A stretch of 13,173 nucleotides of DNA from Smittium mucronatum (GCA_001953115.1 LSSL01000151.1:1-13173), one strand, 5' to 3'. Positions 1-10,980 are shown, counted from the first letter of the stretch. Notes: generated from the letters alone by a model not told the origin. A program made the numbers and translations.

Positions 1-3000
1 CCTGATTCCAAACACTGAATGTTGTGATCCGGAAAAAAGATATTTATCTCACTTAAAACTTTGTATTAATGCGTTGTAGCATTTTATTGATGATTATTGT
101 TATCATTTTAATGAAAAAAAATTAAATTTTTTTTGAGTGAGTTACCTCTCAATAAAAATTGTGAATTTTAGATTAAAATATGAATTTCACAATCCTCGAT
201 GGTAAGATTTTATTACGTTTTCGCGATGATTATTCCTTATTTAGGCTGAATTGCTAAATTTCAAACTTTTTTTTAAGTATTTTGAGCTCATTCAAGTGAG
301 AAAAAAGTTGAATGGTGCACATTAAAATTTTCTCTAGTTTCGAAGGACTAATATGAAACATATGAAACTATTTGGTTTTTCTCTCATAAAAATTCATTAA
401 ACACCTATAATATTATCATTGTCCCTACATGAAAAAATATATTGGATATTTTAATTTTTTTGGTTAATAGTTTAATGTTTTTGATAAAAATAAATAAATG
501 AAATTTAATTTGTTGAAAGAAAAACTATGATTATTATTCCGAATATTTTTGCAATTCTTTACAAATTATGACTATTTTGGATTTTTTTTCAAAAAAATGG
601 TCATTTTTCAGAGATAATTATTATAATATTTCTATTCGGACATTGCTGATTGTTTGAGGTGGAAATTATTTCTTATTAAACATATTAAATATATTTTTTT
701 AAGATTTTTATCAAGTTTGAAAACTGATGAAAATTCTTAGCTCGATTACCTTCTTTTAGATATGTAGACAAAATACGTGAAAAATAATGCACTCACAAAT
801 AAATTTAAAACAGAGGGAGATTAGCTTAAAAAAAAGATGTTTTTTGTTTTAATAAATATTTGCAAAAAAAATCATATGCATAAAAAAAGTTTTTTTTATT
901 ATATATTTTCTTTAATAGAAATTATTAGAATTTTTAATTTTCAAAAATATTTTAATTTGGAGAAAATTTCAAGAATTTATAAACTGAAAAATCTTATCAT
1001 TACTGGAAATTTTTAGGGTATAAAATACCAAATATTATATCCCATAATATATAATTTTCCATTTCATATTAAAACTATATAATATCCAGATATTTCTGAT
1101 AATTAATATTGATATGATAAAACAAACAAAAGCCTGGAAAAAAAAGGTCTTGAATAATAAAACGATAATCCCAAAAGATTGATTATTAGCTGATTATTAT
1201 TCCAGGGGCTCAAAATCAATTTTACACATAGATAATAAGCTTTGAAAAAATTTAATATATACAAGTTTTGTTATATTAATTGATGTTTTGTAAAAAAAAC
1301 TTTATATAGTATATTATTTTTTAAAAAGCGCAAAAATGATACCTGAAATCTGCATTAATTATAAATTTTGAAAATTTAAAAGTTACTAATTTAAATCTAA
1401 AATTACATAATGATATAATTTGACTTCATTTAGATAGAATGAAATTTTAAAAGAAGAAAGACTTGAAGTACGCAAAAAAAAAAGTATTTAATTGAATTTT
1501 TAAAAAATTATATATAACTAATAATTTAAAACTATTTTGTGAAAAGATAAGACTAAATAAAATTTATATTTAAAATATCTTTTTATTTGGTTTATTTACA
1601 AGTATTTATTTCAATTTTATTACGTTTTATCTTGATTTTCTCCTAAAATAAATATATTGAGCGTTTTTAGCTCCTTTATTATATAATTATAACAAAAATG
1701 AATCTTTTATAATTCAATAAATCAAATAAAAAAGAGTTCATCATTTAATTTTTGTATAAAAAAGGGTTAATTAAAAAAAAACACTTTAATTCTTAAATGG
1801 GAACTCTAAAAACATCCATTTTAATCTTTCTCAGATAAATTAACATACCACTTGTTTATTCTAAGGAATTTTACCCTATAATTATATCTATTTTATTAAT
1901 AATTAAAAAAATATCATGAAAAGCTAAATGCATAAATATAAAATAATTTCATTAATTTAAATCCATTCCATCGTCATTTTTTTAGATAAAAATTTCTAAA
2001 ACAAACTCTTCATTAGAAGGGTGGAAGAATTCAATTTATAAAAATATATATATTTTTTCATAATTTTTATTTATTTAGAAAGATGGAGCCCATATATATT
2101 TCAAAGAATAATAATTATATCAATTACTGAAAAATTCCGTATATGAATAAAATTTTTTATCGAGACATCAATGATAAAGTAAATTTATTTAAATTTAACA
2201 GAAAAAAAATAGGTGGTCAAATTTTATTTTTTTGGAAATTTTACTTAAAAATAAATAAATAACCTTTTACTGTAGATATTTGATATATTAAATTATAATT
2301 CCTTTTTTTTATAAACTTTTTGACACAAAAATATCGAATTATAATTAATGGGTAACATATTTAAGTCACTTTATTCTTTATAAACCAAACCAGAAATTTG
2401 AATTTAGTGCTGGAATTACACCTCTAGCTCTAAAATATATTTATTCCAGTGATTAAGCACTGAAAATACATCAATTTTCTCCAAATAACAGTCTATTTAT
2501 TTAATTGGATGATTTTTTTTGTTAATAATATTCAAAGAATTTTTTAGTAAGTATTTAGTCGCGTATTTATTGAGGTTCTGATTGATTGATTTTATTTTTC
2601 TAAAATCTCTGATCCTAAAATTGATACTTAAACAAATAAATTTTAAAAGCAAGATTAAATTTTTTTTATATTTTTATATATCACATGAAAAAATTTTCTT
2701 AATATTTTATTATATCAGGTTTCATTAATCCTAATATTTTTTGTCTTTATTTGTCTAAATAGATCTCTCCTTTTCTTATATTTTCGATATTTGGTTTATC
2801 CTTCATCCTTTAATTTAATTCAAAATCTTTTCAATATTATTTTTTGTTTCTGAAATTTTTTTACTATCTAGATCCCCATTTTTTTTTAAAAAGGCATCAA
2901 ATATAAACATTTAAACAAACAGACCAATTTTCGAGGCAAATTAATGTATTCTTAGTGCCCAATAGCTAGATGAAATATATCTTAGGGCTATAAATGAAGT

Positions 3001-3080
3001 TTTGGAAATAATCACAACTTTCTGGTTTGATTTATTAAAATTTTAATGAATTTTATTTTTTATTTATAATTAAATACTAA
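1..3080. other. AT-rich stretch with no recognisable gene
   Basis: No frame of gene length is open on either strand, and stop codons recur every few codons in all frames. The texture is T and A homopolymers with short AT alternations, for example around 2041-2060. The first 60 bases (about 30% G+C) and the patch at 180-257 are slightly richer than the rest. A 25-codon ATG frame occupies 180-257, but it is too short to call. A perfect tandem pair of a 9-mer (ATATGAAAC) sits at 351-368. I see no promoter-plus-gene arrangement, tRNA or rRNA segment here. This is most simply intergenic or intronic DNA. Confidence 0.6.
351..368. repeat. Two-copy tandem 9-mer
   Basis: ATATGAAAC occurs at 351-359 and again, perfectly, at 360-368. 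It looks like a small slippage duplication, and no function is implied. Confidence 0.6.
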
Positions 3081-3225
3081 ATACTAATTGATACTATTTT
3101 TAAAAATATACTATCAAAATTGTACCAACTATTTTCATAATTTTAATAAATATCGTATGAATTTAAATACTTTTAAATCTTTACAGCGAGTACCAAATTT
3201 TAGAGATTCAAAAAATATTTGGCTA

Positions 3226-3239
3226 GGGGGGGTTTTTTT
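3226..3239 (+). repeat. G7T7 tract
   Basis: Seven G are followed directly by seven T on the + strand, in DNA where G is otherwise rare. A related G6 run (3434-3439, followed by TTTT) lies about 200 bases downstream, and a G7 run lies at 9016-9022. All three are on the + strand. They could be slippage-prone homopolymers or fragments of a repeat family. A single run of this kind cannot form an intramolecular quadruplex. Confidence 0.8.
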
Positions 3240-3433
3240 GAAAAAATTCAACCTTTCCCTGATCCTTTTAAAAAATTTTGAATTAATTTGTATTTGATTT
3301 TAAAATAAATTCTGCTTATAAACATTCTGACAAATAATAATAATTTATAAATATATTAAGTTTAAAAATTATAATACATTAATAATGAATAAATATAAAA
3401 ATTTCTGATTATTTAAACTTTTATTAAATGGAT

Positions 3434-3439
3434 GGGGGG
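3434..3439 (+). repeat. G6 run
   Basis: Six G followed by TTTT inside AT-rich DNA. It is the second of the G-run-then-T-run motifs in this part of the window (compare 3226-3239). No function can be assigned. Confidence 0.7.
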
Positions 3440-5100
3440 TTTTCAGCAAATTATATGGCTTTTAATTATATTTTACAAATCAATTTTTTATATATAGTAT
3501 TTATATATTATTTAATTTATTAAATATTTGTTATAAAAGAATTCAAATTCAAATACTTATACCTTTTAATATCTCTTAGTTTGACCTTTTTTTTTAAAAA
3601 TATTCTTTATTCATATATTTATTGTAAATTTTTTACTCATTTTGTTTATAAAATACTCTTATTCCATGTATCAAAACAAGTTTTATTATTTTATTTTTAA
3701 ATAAGAGTGTATTTTTTCAGAAAAACATTTAAATATATATCTATTAATATTGAAATTTATTAGGGGTGATATAAATTTAAAAAAGAGGTAGAAAAAAATC
3801 CAAAAAACAATACTTTAGATATTTCACCTATATTCCATCCAAATATATATATCAAAAACAAAATACCTACAAAATCATTTACTCGGAGGTAATAGAGAAA
3901 AAAGATTTTATTAATAAATTAATGGAAATTAACAATCTCTTTATAATATATCTAAAAAATTGAGCCTAATTTCAATTTAATACTGGATAAATCAGCAGTT
4001 AAAAACAAAAATGCTCAAAAACTAGTTTTAGTTGGTAATAATGAAAAGTTAATTACTTTTTTTTCGGATAAATTTTAAACATTATAATTTATTGGAAAAT
4101 TGAATTATAATATAAAATACATTTAAATAATAATTTTCATGAATCTGAGAAACGTTTATATGTTGAATAAAACAGCTAATCTGTATCTCTTCCTTCAAAA
4201 TAGAGAAAATTTCTATTTAATTCCATTTTTAAACCGAATAAATAAAAACTAAACCATAATAATTCTTGAATTTGAATATTTGACTTAGAGTAATTAGAAT
4301 TATAGAACTTATTAAATTCATATATTTGAATATTAATTAATAAAAAATATTTTTAATTATGTGCAGTATATTCTTCCTTGAATTTTTTTCCGGGTAATAA
4401 ATATAACAGATATTATTTTACAAATAAAAAAAGACTATTCCAATAAGTTAAAATAATTCTATGAATAATTCTGATTTTTTTTAAATTAATAAATTAACTA
4501 TAATAACCAAAGATAAATGACTTTTTATAAATTTTTTGAGATGGAATATTAATATCAGTGTAAACTTGATTTATTAATTTTCAGAATTCGCTATCATAAT
4601 AAGAACGGTTAAATAAAATTTCTAAAAAAAAGTCGAATAATCAGAAAAAATTATGAATCATCCGCAAATATATAAAATATTGGATAATAATAAATATTAT
4701 CGCTTAATCATACCAATGGTATTGTTAAAAATCCGAAGATATTTATCAATTTAAATCATTGAAATTAATAACTTGTTAAGTTAAAATTATTTAGATTTAA
4801 AAATAATAAATTTTTTTTTGTCAAAATATGTAAATTTATTTGCTAATATTATTGAAATATAACCAAACGCTTTCTAAGATAAATTTTTTTGTTCTTAATA
4901 TGAAATTTATTTACTTCGCATTTTTTTCAGTATTTTTTTTTTCTATATTCATCAGTTCTTCTTATAGATAAGATTTATTGTAAAGCGAAGATATCATTTT
5001 TCTATTTTTATTTGCTATTAGTATTGTAGACAAAAATTACAGTTTTAAGGTGGTGGAATCGGAGGTTATTTTATCTAACTAGCTAAAAAATAAAGCATTT

Positions 5101-5700
5101 TGGCCCTTATGACCCCCATTTTTTTTAGCGTTATATTAGGTTCTTATATCTTTCAATCCGGTGGGTCAAGAACTCTGATTCACAAATTTTACACAAATAT
5201 ATTTTTTCGTATGTGTATTTACGTTTCATTATAATTTCGACTTCTATATTTAATTATAAAGTAATACTTAATTTTATAATCCAGTTAAATATCTAATAAA
5301 GTAATATTTGTCTTAATTATTTCTGAAAAGTTTTTTTTTTCCTATTTGGGATTCCATCACCAATATATATTTTGATAAATATCTAATATTAATTAAATGT
5401 AAAATAAAAATAACTCAAAAGATGTGTTTGGGTCTCCGAAATTCGTATAAACAAACCAGAGTCACTCATATATAATCTTAAATTCATTCCTGTATTTTGT
5501 AATTTAAACCTGGTTATTCTGTAGGACTCCTTATTTGTTTAAATTTGTTGGTTTCAAAAATTAAGCCAATAAAAAGTCGATTTTTAAGCCGAAATCAGAG
5601 ACAGCTTAGATTTTGACCACGAAAATGGCACAATTAGATCCACACGAGATGAAATTATTAGATAAGATAAAACTATTATTTGATTTGTGACCCTTTTTTT
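5101..5700. other. Island of raised G+C, possible relic or exon
   Basis: Line counts give about 37% G+C at 5101-5160, 25-30% at 5401-5580 and 37% at 5581-5640, against 10-20% in most of the window. A standard-code + frame at 5129-5293 is open for 55 codons but lacks an ATG. A 21-codon ATG frame lies at 5625-5687 with its TGA at 5688-5690. Reading TAA and TAG as Gln joins the latter into a 97-codon frame from the ATG at 5397. In that frame G+C counts at codon positions 1, 2 and 3 are 25, 27 and 34. A real AT-rich gene would have the third position lowest, so translation is not supported. I recognise no protein family. An eroded gene, an exon or a conserved noncoding element are all possible. 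Confidence 0.35.
5331..5340 (+). repeat. T10 homopolymer
   Basis: Ten T in a row within the island. It shows the long T/A homopolymers that are more typical of AT-rich eukaryotic noncoding DNA than of bacterial coding DNA. Confidence 0.9.
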
Positions 5701-6680
5701 GATATAATTGGTTTTTTAATCTCAAAAAAAATAATAATATTGATATGACAAAAATTATAACTCTTTTTAATTTTATTTTTTGCTGATATATTAATAAATT
5801 CGCGTGTAAAAATGGCCGTCGAAAATTAAATACATCTGTTTTTTAGGGGATTTACAGATTTTTCAACACTTCATCTAAATTTTTTCCTCGATATTTTTTC
5901 TTGTTATTAAATACAACCTAATAAGAACTGAATTGGAAATATATTACTCTTAAAATCATGGTATGTATAATAATAATTTTTTAAAAATATAGAATATGTA
6001 AACATTTAACCTTTTGCTTGTACTTGAAATATAATGATAAGCTTGATGAGAGCATGAGATCTATATGATGTTAGATTATATATTTTACAAAATAAAATAT
6101 GAATTTTATATTTAAAATCATCGATTTTATAAATAAGTTTCCGAAAATCTAGAGTATAGTGAATTTACTATGTATCTCAAATGATATTTTTGGCCAATTT
6201 ATTTATTTTGCTGAAATAATATTGAAGATTATAAATTAGGAGGAGGAAAAAAATCCACAGCTTAGTGAAGCTCCAATTTTCAACTGAAATTTCTATTAGT
6301 TTTTTTTTAAAATGGGGGAAAACAGGGGAAGGTTTTGAGCAGAAAGACTTATAAAAACGAAATTGATCGGTAGTTTTTTATCTATAATTGGGTAAGCATT
6401 GATAAGTAATAAGTATTCTTACGAATGAAAGTTTAATCATATATCTTGAAAAGATTTCTGATTTGGAATTGGTTATAGTTTCTAAATTATTTTCCATATG
6501 CAGAGCTTATGTTTCCTTAATATACTAAGGAGAAAAAAAATTATACAGAAAAAAATTGGAGTTGTGTATAAAAAAAGATATAGGTAACTATGGATGTTAG
6601 ATATGAATCTTTTGGCATAGAGATTAAAGCTATCTTACATAATATTCCTGTTTTTAAAAAAAGATTGAAGGCAATATCAA

Positions 6681-6700
6681 TTTTTTTTTTTTCAAAAAAA
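6681..6700 (+). repeat. T12-C-A7 tract
   Basis: Twelve T, one C, then seven A. It is the longest homopolymer in the window. The T and A arms could pair but without a proper loop, so this is a slippage-prone simple sequence and not a designed hairpin. Confidence 0.8.
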
Positions 6701-6741
6701 CCTCATACCTATTTTAGAGTTTAAATTGACGGCAAAAATTA

Positions 6742-6774
6742 TAAATAACCTATGTTAAAGATATAGGTTATTTA
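6742..6774. repeat. 12-bp perfect inverted repeat (hairpin)
   Basis: TAAATAACCTAT (6742-6753) and ATAGGTTATTTA (6763-6774) are exact reverse complements separated by the 9-base loop GTTAAAGAT. The stem contains two adjacent G-C pairs, which is notable in such AT-rich DNA. No T run follows directly, so it is not a classical intrinsic terminator. It could be a palindromic repeat unit, a structured RNA element or a protein-binding site. No gene adjoins it. Confidence 0.7.
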
Positions 6775-6934
6775 GTAATTGATAAAAAAAATTATGAAAA
6801 TCATAAAAAAAATGCAAAAAACTAAATTTGAAAATCTAGTTTCAATCTTTAAAATGTATTTAAGTTTTCAAATAGGCTCATCATACCCCAAAAGATATGA
6901 TTTATATACGCATGCTCTCCTGATTATTTAAAAA

Positions 6935-6952
6935 AGATTTTTTAAAAAATCT
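6935..6952. repeat. 18-bp perfect palindrome
   Basis: AGATTTTTTAAAAAATCT is self-complementary with no spacer. Runs of T6A6 give rigid, narrow-groove DNA, but such palindromes arise easily at this base composition. No gene adjoins it. Confidence 0.7.
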
Positions 6953-7400
6953 AATAAAAATATCAAGAAATAATTATAGATGTTCTCTAGAAATTATCAA
7001 AAAATTACCGATATTCTTAAATTGATCCAAAAATTCCAATTATGTAAATTAAAACTAAGAATGAAATAAAAAACATATGAAAATATCGTTTAAAAAAAAT
7101 AAATAGCATTTTAAAATACTAAAAAAATAAATAATAATAATTAGTAAAAATATAAGACTTGAATGGAAGCTCTGTTATATTTACCCCTATAATTAATAAT
7201 AAATCCTTTTTGAAAGAAAATTAATTCATCAGAGCAGATATGAATTAAATTTAACTCTAAATACATTTAATATATCCCAATTTGGTTTTATTTGAATATT
7301 AGATTGAATCTTCTTATTCGATATGCATCTATTAAAACGAAAAAAGAGTTTTATTCTTATTTTTGGACTCACTCAGAAGCTCCAGCACTTAAAGTATACT

Positions 7401-7428
7401 ATAATAATAATAAATATATATATATATT
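7401..7428. repeat. ATA/AT microsatellite
   Basis: Four ATA-type units run into a string of about seven AT units. This is simple sequence of the kind common in AT-rich intergenic DNA. Confidence 0.8.
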
Positions 7429-7822
7429 CCTATAAAATTATGAAATTTTATTATTATTTATAAATCTATTTTTTATCTTGTAATTCTCAATTTTTTAATT
7501 AGAGATAAAAATGACTCGTTAAAAAAAACTGATTTTTGTAAAGTAAAATTTAAAGATTAATAATTTTAGTATTTTCATCAAAATATTTGAATTAATATTT
7601 GCTGCACCTGATCATAGCACCGTGTAATTAAATAGTGAATTTATATATTTTTAAAAAAACATTTATCGGAAAACGCATAGTTATTTAGTAATAATTTTCA
7701 TTTATATTAGAAAATTATATAAAAAAATTTAAAACCCCTTTAATATCACAAAATTGATTTAAAAACCAATGAACCTTGATATTATGGAACAATATTTTCC
7801 GAAGGGTAAATTCCAGTTCAAA

Positions 7823-7842
7823 ATTTAGATTGATTTAGATTG
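7823..7842. repeat. Two-copy tandem 10-mer
   Basis: ATTTAGATTG is repeated perfectly at 7823-7832 and 7833-7842. A different tandem repeat begins 16 bases later, so the spot looks prone to slippage duplication. Confidence 0.7.
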
Positions 7843-7857
7843 AAATTTGAATTAAAA

Positions 7858-7879
7858 TGAAAAGGTGAAAAGGTGAAAA
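7858..7879. repeat. Tandem 8-mer TGAAAAGG, 2 copies plus partial
   Basis: TGAAAAGG lies at 7858-7865 and 7866-7873, followed by TGAAAA with an extended A run. The tract is purine-rich on the + strand. Confidence 0.7.
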
Positions 7880-9015
7880 AAAACACTATAAAAATGAAAT
7901 GAATCTATGAAAACCTTTAAAATTTTCATAACTTTGTTTCAAATTAATTATCGTCACACTGGAATTGATTTTAATTTAAAAGTCGCTTATTATATTTATT
8001 CATTTTCAAATTGCATATATATTTATAATATTGGATATTAGGGGTATAAAAATTATATTTTGCACAAGTGACTGGTATTATTAATTTGATAATAAATTAC
8101 ATATCCTTTTTATCCAAAATAGATATTTTTGTCTTTTTTCAAGGATTAAATTTTGCTCTATTTAATAAGAAATTAATAAAAAATCACTTTTAAATAAATA
8201 GTTATAATCCATTAAAACGATTAATAGTGCCAAAAAACACTTTTTAATAGTTTTTATAAGTTTTAATTCAATTCCATTCCTATTTCACTCAATTTAAAAT
8301 AACTATCTTTCATAATATAGCTAATTTAATTTTATGCTCAGGAAAAAAAAAAATAGAGCTTAAGCCAGAACTAATAAAAAATGCAATGAAAATCGATATT
8401 AGTTATAAATATATTAGCTTGATTAAGTGGAAAAATTTTTTTGTTTTCCAATTACAACACTTTTACAGATTTTATTTGTTAAAGTAATATTTTTTAGAAA
8501 TGAAAACACGGTTTATTTTAAATTTGGTTAGATAATTTTAATATGAATAACAAAACAAAAAAATACATTTTTTCGAGGACCGTTGAAGCTAAATTATAAT
8601 AAACACTGTAAAATATCATCACTTTTTTCAAACTTAAAATTTTCATTATTGGTTAAATATTTTTATTACCTACCATTCGTATAATTGTATATTATATTGT
8701 TTTGGATTTTTTATTGAATGAAAAATACTTAGATTTCTTGAAAATGTATCTAATATAATTATTTATATGATTAAATTTATCGCTAAAATCATATTTTTAG
8801 TTGGGCAACGTATTTGAGTTTAATTTTCTTTTAATTTTTTGAGTATTAATAGATCGAAAATTCGAAAAAAACCAAAAAATTCTCAATGCATAGAATCTTT
8901 TTTAGTCAATATTGTTACAATATAAATATTACTTTATTATTAAATTATAGCCAAAAATATATCTTAATAATTCTGATTAATTGGATATAATAATTGGTGG
9001 TTTTCAATAAATGGA

Positions 9016-9022
9016 GGGGGGG
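9016..9022 (+). repeat. G7 run in a purine tract
   Basis: Seven G lie inside a purine-only tract that reaches from 9013 to about 9027 and includes a further GGG. With the runs at 3226 and 3434 it makes three G6-G7 runs, all on the + strand, in DNA where G is rare. Confidence 0.75.
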
Positions 9023-9720
9023 AAGGGCTATATTAAAATGTGAGACAAAAACTAAATTTTTTGAAAAATTAAACATCTTATTTTAAAAAATTGAGGTTTA
9101 GTTGTTTAAAAAAATACAAAGGCTTCCTATTTCCTAATTTTTTCTTGATTATTTTTTTAAAATTAAATTCTAATTATGCTTTAAAAATAGCTTGATAAAC
9201 TCAAATGACTCTACATTAATGTAGTTTTTGAAGTTAGTAATAAGAAAATTACCTTGGTTTTATTAATAAATTAAATTTACCACTATTAAGAATTTTTTAA
9301 AAGATTGTCAAAATTTTGGGAAATTTTCTATGTATATTACATATTTTTATTAATGATCTAATTCTACATAAATAATATAACAATTTATATCTATAAATAT
9401 TTTATTAAAAATATGCAAAAAAGAAAACCCCATAAATAAAATTAAAAATAAAACTTCAATGTATATAATATCTTTAACATATAATTATGTCCACTATTTA
9501 TAAAATTTAGATTATTTTTTTAAGCTAACAGATAAAACAAAATTAAGTAAATTCGAATAATTTTTTTGAAAACACTTGTTAATTAAAGCGCCAAATTAAG
9601 CAAAATAGTCAATTTAGATACAATTTATTAAATTTTAAATCAAAACAAATAAAAAATGGCAAATTTTTTCAAGTTAATATAGAAAAATAAAAAATATTGG
9701 CCAATTAAATTTTAAAAAGA

Positions 9721-9890
9721 ATTATGTTTTTATACTTCAGGGTTAAGGTATAGCATAGGAACTGGATTGATTTTGCTCCTCATTTGAAGAATAGACTTCA
9801 TTCAAGCCACTCTGATATTTTAGACTTTAATAAAGGTTATTTAATATCGTCCTATAGATAAATTGGCTATCGAAATTCTTGGATATTTAA
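9721..9890. other. Short island of raised G+C
   Basis: G+C is about 33% at 9721-9780 and 28% at 9781-9840. One + strand frame is open for 35 codons between a TAG near 9749 and a TAA near 9857, and carries residues such as Trp, His, Pro and Arg that are rare elsewhere in the window. G+C is even over its codon positions (16, 17 and 18 in about 58 codons of the extended frame), so coding is not supported. It could be a decayed gene fragment or simply a compositional patch. A compound microsatellite follows it directly. Confidence 0.25.
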
Positions 9891-9898
9891 GCATTTTA

Positions 9899-9950
9899 TT
9901 TTTATTTTTATTTTTATTTAATATACATATACATATACATATACATATAT
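9899..9950. repeat. Compound microsatellite (TTTTTA)n then (ATATAC)4
   Basis: Three TTTTTA units (9899-9916) are followed by four perfect ATATAC units (9921-9944) and a degenerate ATATAT. Hexamer microsatellites of two kinds side by side are typical of eukaryotic noncoding DNA and uncommon in bacteria. Confidence 0.85.
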
Positions 9951-10863
9951 AAATTTTAAGTCATTATACGCTTCACTCTAGTTAAAGAAAAAAATTACGA
10001 TATTAGAAAATATTTTATTTGCATAAATTTAAATTAAGAATAATCTTAGTGCAATTTTTTCTATTAAATTAAACCATTTTTTGTTTAGTCTGATTTAAAA
10101 TTTACCAATGTGTGACTAAATTTATTTTTTAATTTATTTGAAACAATAATCTATATTTGATTTTTAGAAGCTTATTTCATTTACCTCAAAAATATTGGAT
10201 TTAATTTCAAAATTTAACTTTTTATATATATTCTGAATAATCGAGAGTTTTCAAACCATTCTTCTACCAAAAAAATCCTCAGTAAGGTAGGCTTTGGGAT
10301 TAACACTAATAATTTAAAAAATATACAGATTTTTTTTAATTAATTTAAATTCATATTTTTGACCTGATTTTAACGAAATAAGAGTAATTTTTCATTTTAA
10401 AAAAATAGAAAGTATTTTATTTCCATTTTGGAACCAAAAATGGATATTAAATTCATTTTTTATAAACATCGAATAATATTATATTGTGTATTAAAAATAA
10501 AGATAGAAAAAAAGCTTTAATTATTTTTTAGATAAAATTTTTTAAAGTCTATGAATTTTTTTTTAATATTTTGAAATAAAGATAATTTAAAGATTTTTTT
10601 TAAAAAATAATCAATGTTTTCCTTAGTAATTTTTTTCTGAAATTCTCTTAAATTCATAAAAAAAAGAGTAGTTTAGATACTTTAAAAATTTTTCAAGTAT
10701 TTTCAGATTTAATTTTAACTAAAAAAAAAGTAAAATAAAATAAAGGATTTAAAGATATAAGTTTCAAAATTCATAAATAAAATTAATCAATAAAAAAAAC
10801 CAATTAAGAATATATGGTATAAATTAGAGTATATCAAGAAAATTAATATAGTGATTAAATGAA
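9951..10863. other. AT-rich stretch with nothing recognisable
   Basis: Many short T and A homopolymers and no gene-length frame on either strand. No tRNA-like T-arm, strong hairpin or repeat beyond low-complexity sequence was seen. Confidence 0.6.
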
Positions 10864-10980
10864 ATGTTTTTTGAAAAACTCGGTTTAATATTTATTATAG
10901 CGCCTATTATTATTTCTTTAATAGTTATTACTAAAATTATAACACAAATTTTAATTAAATATACAAAATTTGTCCAATAA
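10864..10980 (+). CDS. Possible 38-residue hydrophobic membrane peptide
   Basis: An ATG at 10864 opens 38 codons ending at TAA 10978-10980. The product has a short charged start (MFFEKLG), a hydrophobic core rich in Ile with the string IIAPIIISLIV at about residues 11-21, and a basic tail with three Lys. G+C counts at codon positions 1, 2 and 3 are 9, 7 and 4 of 38. That descending order is expected of a gene in AT-rich DNA and was not seen in the other frames tested. Against it: no clear ribosome-binding site, a TGA four codons before the ATG, and AT-rich DNA readily yields Ile/Leu/Phe strings. A short N-terminus, an Ala-Pro-Ile hydrophobic core and a charged tail are loosely reminiscent of Fst-type small membrane toxins of type I toxin-antitoxin loci. 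I make no such assignment, because the similarity is short and low in complexity and no antisense RNA promoter is evident. Confidence 0.15.
   Translation: MFFEKLGLIFIIAPIIISLIVITKIITQILIKYTKFVQ

Larger units (their letters stand above)
3081..5100. other. AT-rich stretch with G tracts and no recognisable gene
   Basis: The 69-codon frame at 3088-3297 begins with TTG, has no ribosome-binding sequence, and runs through a G7T7 tract. Its product is mostly Leu, Ile, Asn, Phe and Lys, as random AT-rich DNA would give, so I treat it as noise. The rest is low-complexity DNA with homopolymers, including a T10 run at 4933-4942. A CGGAGG-like string near 3884 has no usable start or frame after it. No RNA gene is visible. 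Confidence 0.6.
5701..9720. other. AT-rich stretch with hairpins and short repeats, no recognisable gene
   Basis: No gene-length frame is open on either strand. A purine tract (AGGAGGAGG plus A run, 6238-6253) resembles a ribosome-binding site but no start codon follows at a workable distance. The patch 6241-6360 reaches about 33% G+C. Within the stretch are a long hairpin (6742-6774), an 18-bp palindrome (6935-6952), an ATA/AT microsatellite (7401-7428), tandem 10-mers and 8-mers (7823-7879) and a G7 tract (9016-9022). The lowest G+C seen in the window is near 7081-7140, at about 8%. Confidence 0.6.

Noticed and set aside
3088..3297. 69-codon frame on the + strand
   Set aside because: It starts at TTG with no ribosome-binding sequence, passes through a G7T7 tract, and has chance-like composition. 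At this AT content a few frames of 60-70 codons are expected.
6238..6253. AGGAGGAGG purine tract as a ribosome-binding site
   Set aside because: No ATG, GTG or TTG with an open frame follows within a workable distance.
6312..6390. Frame extended by reading TGA as Trp (mitochondrial or mollicute-type code)
   Set aside because: It gains only about 20 codons, and TAA/TAG stops still close every frame throughout the window, so a TGA reassignment does not rescue genes.
6935..6952. 18-bp palindrome as an operator
   Set aside because: It consists of T6A6 with AGA/TCT ends, there is no gene or promoter beside it, and such palindromes arise readily at this composition.
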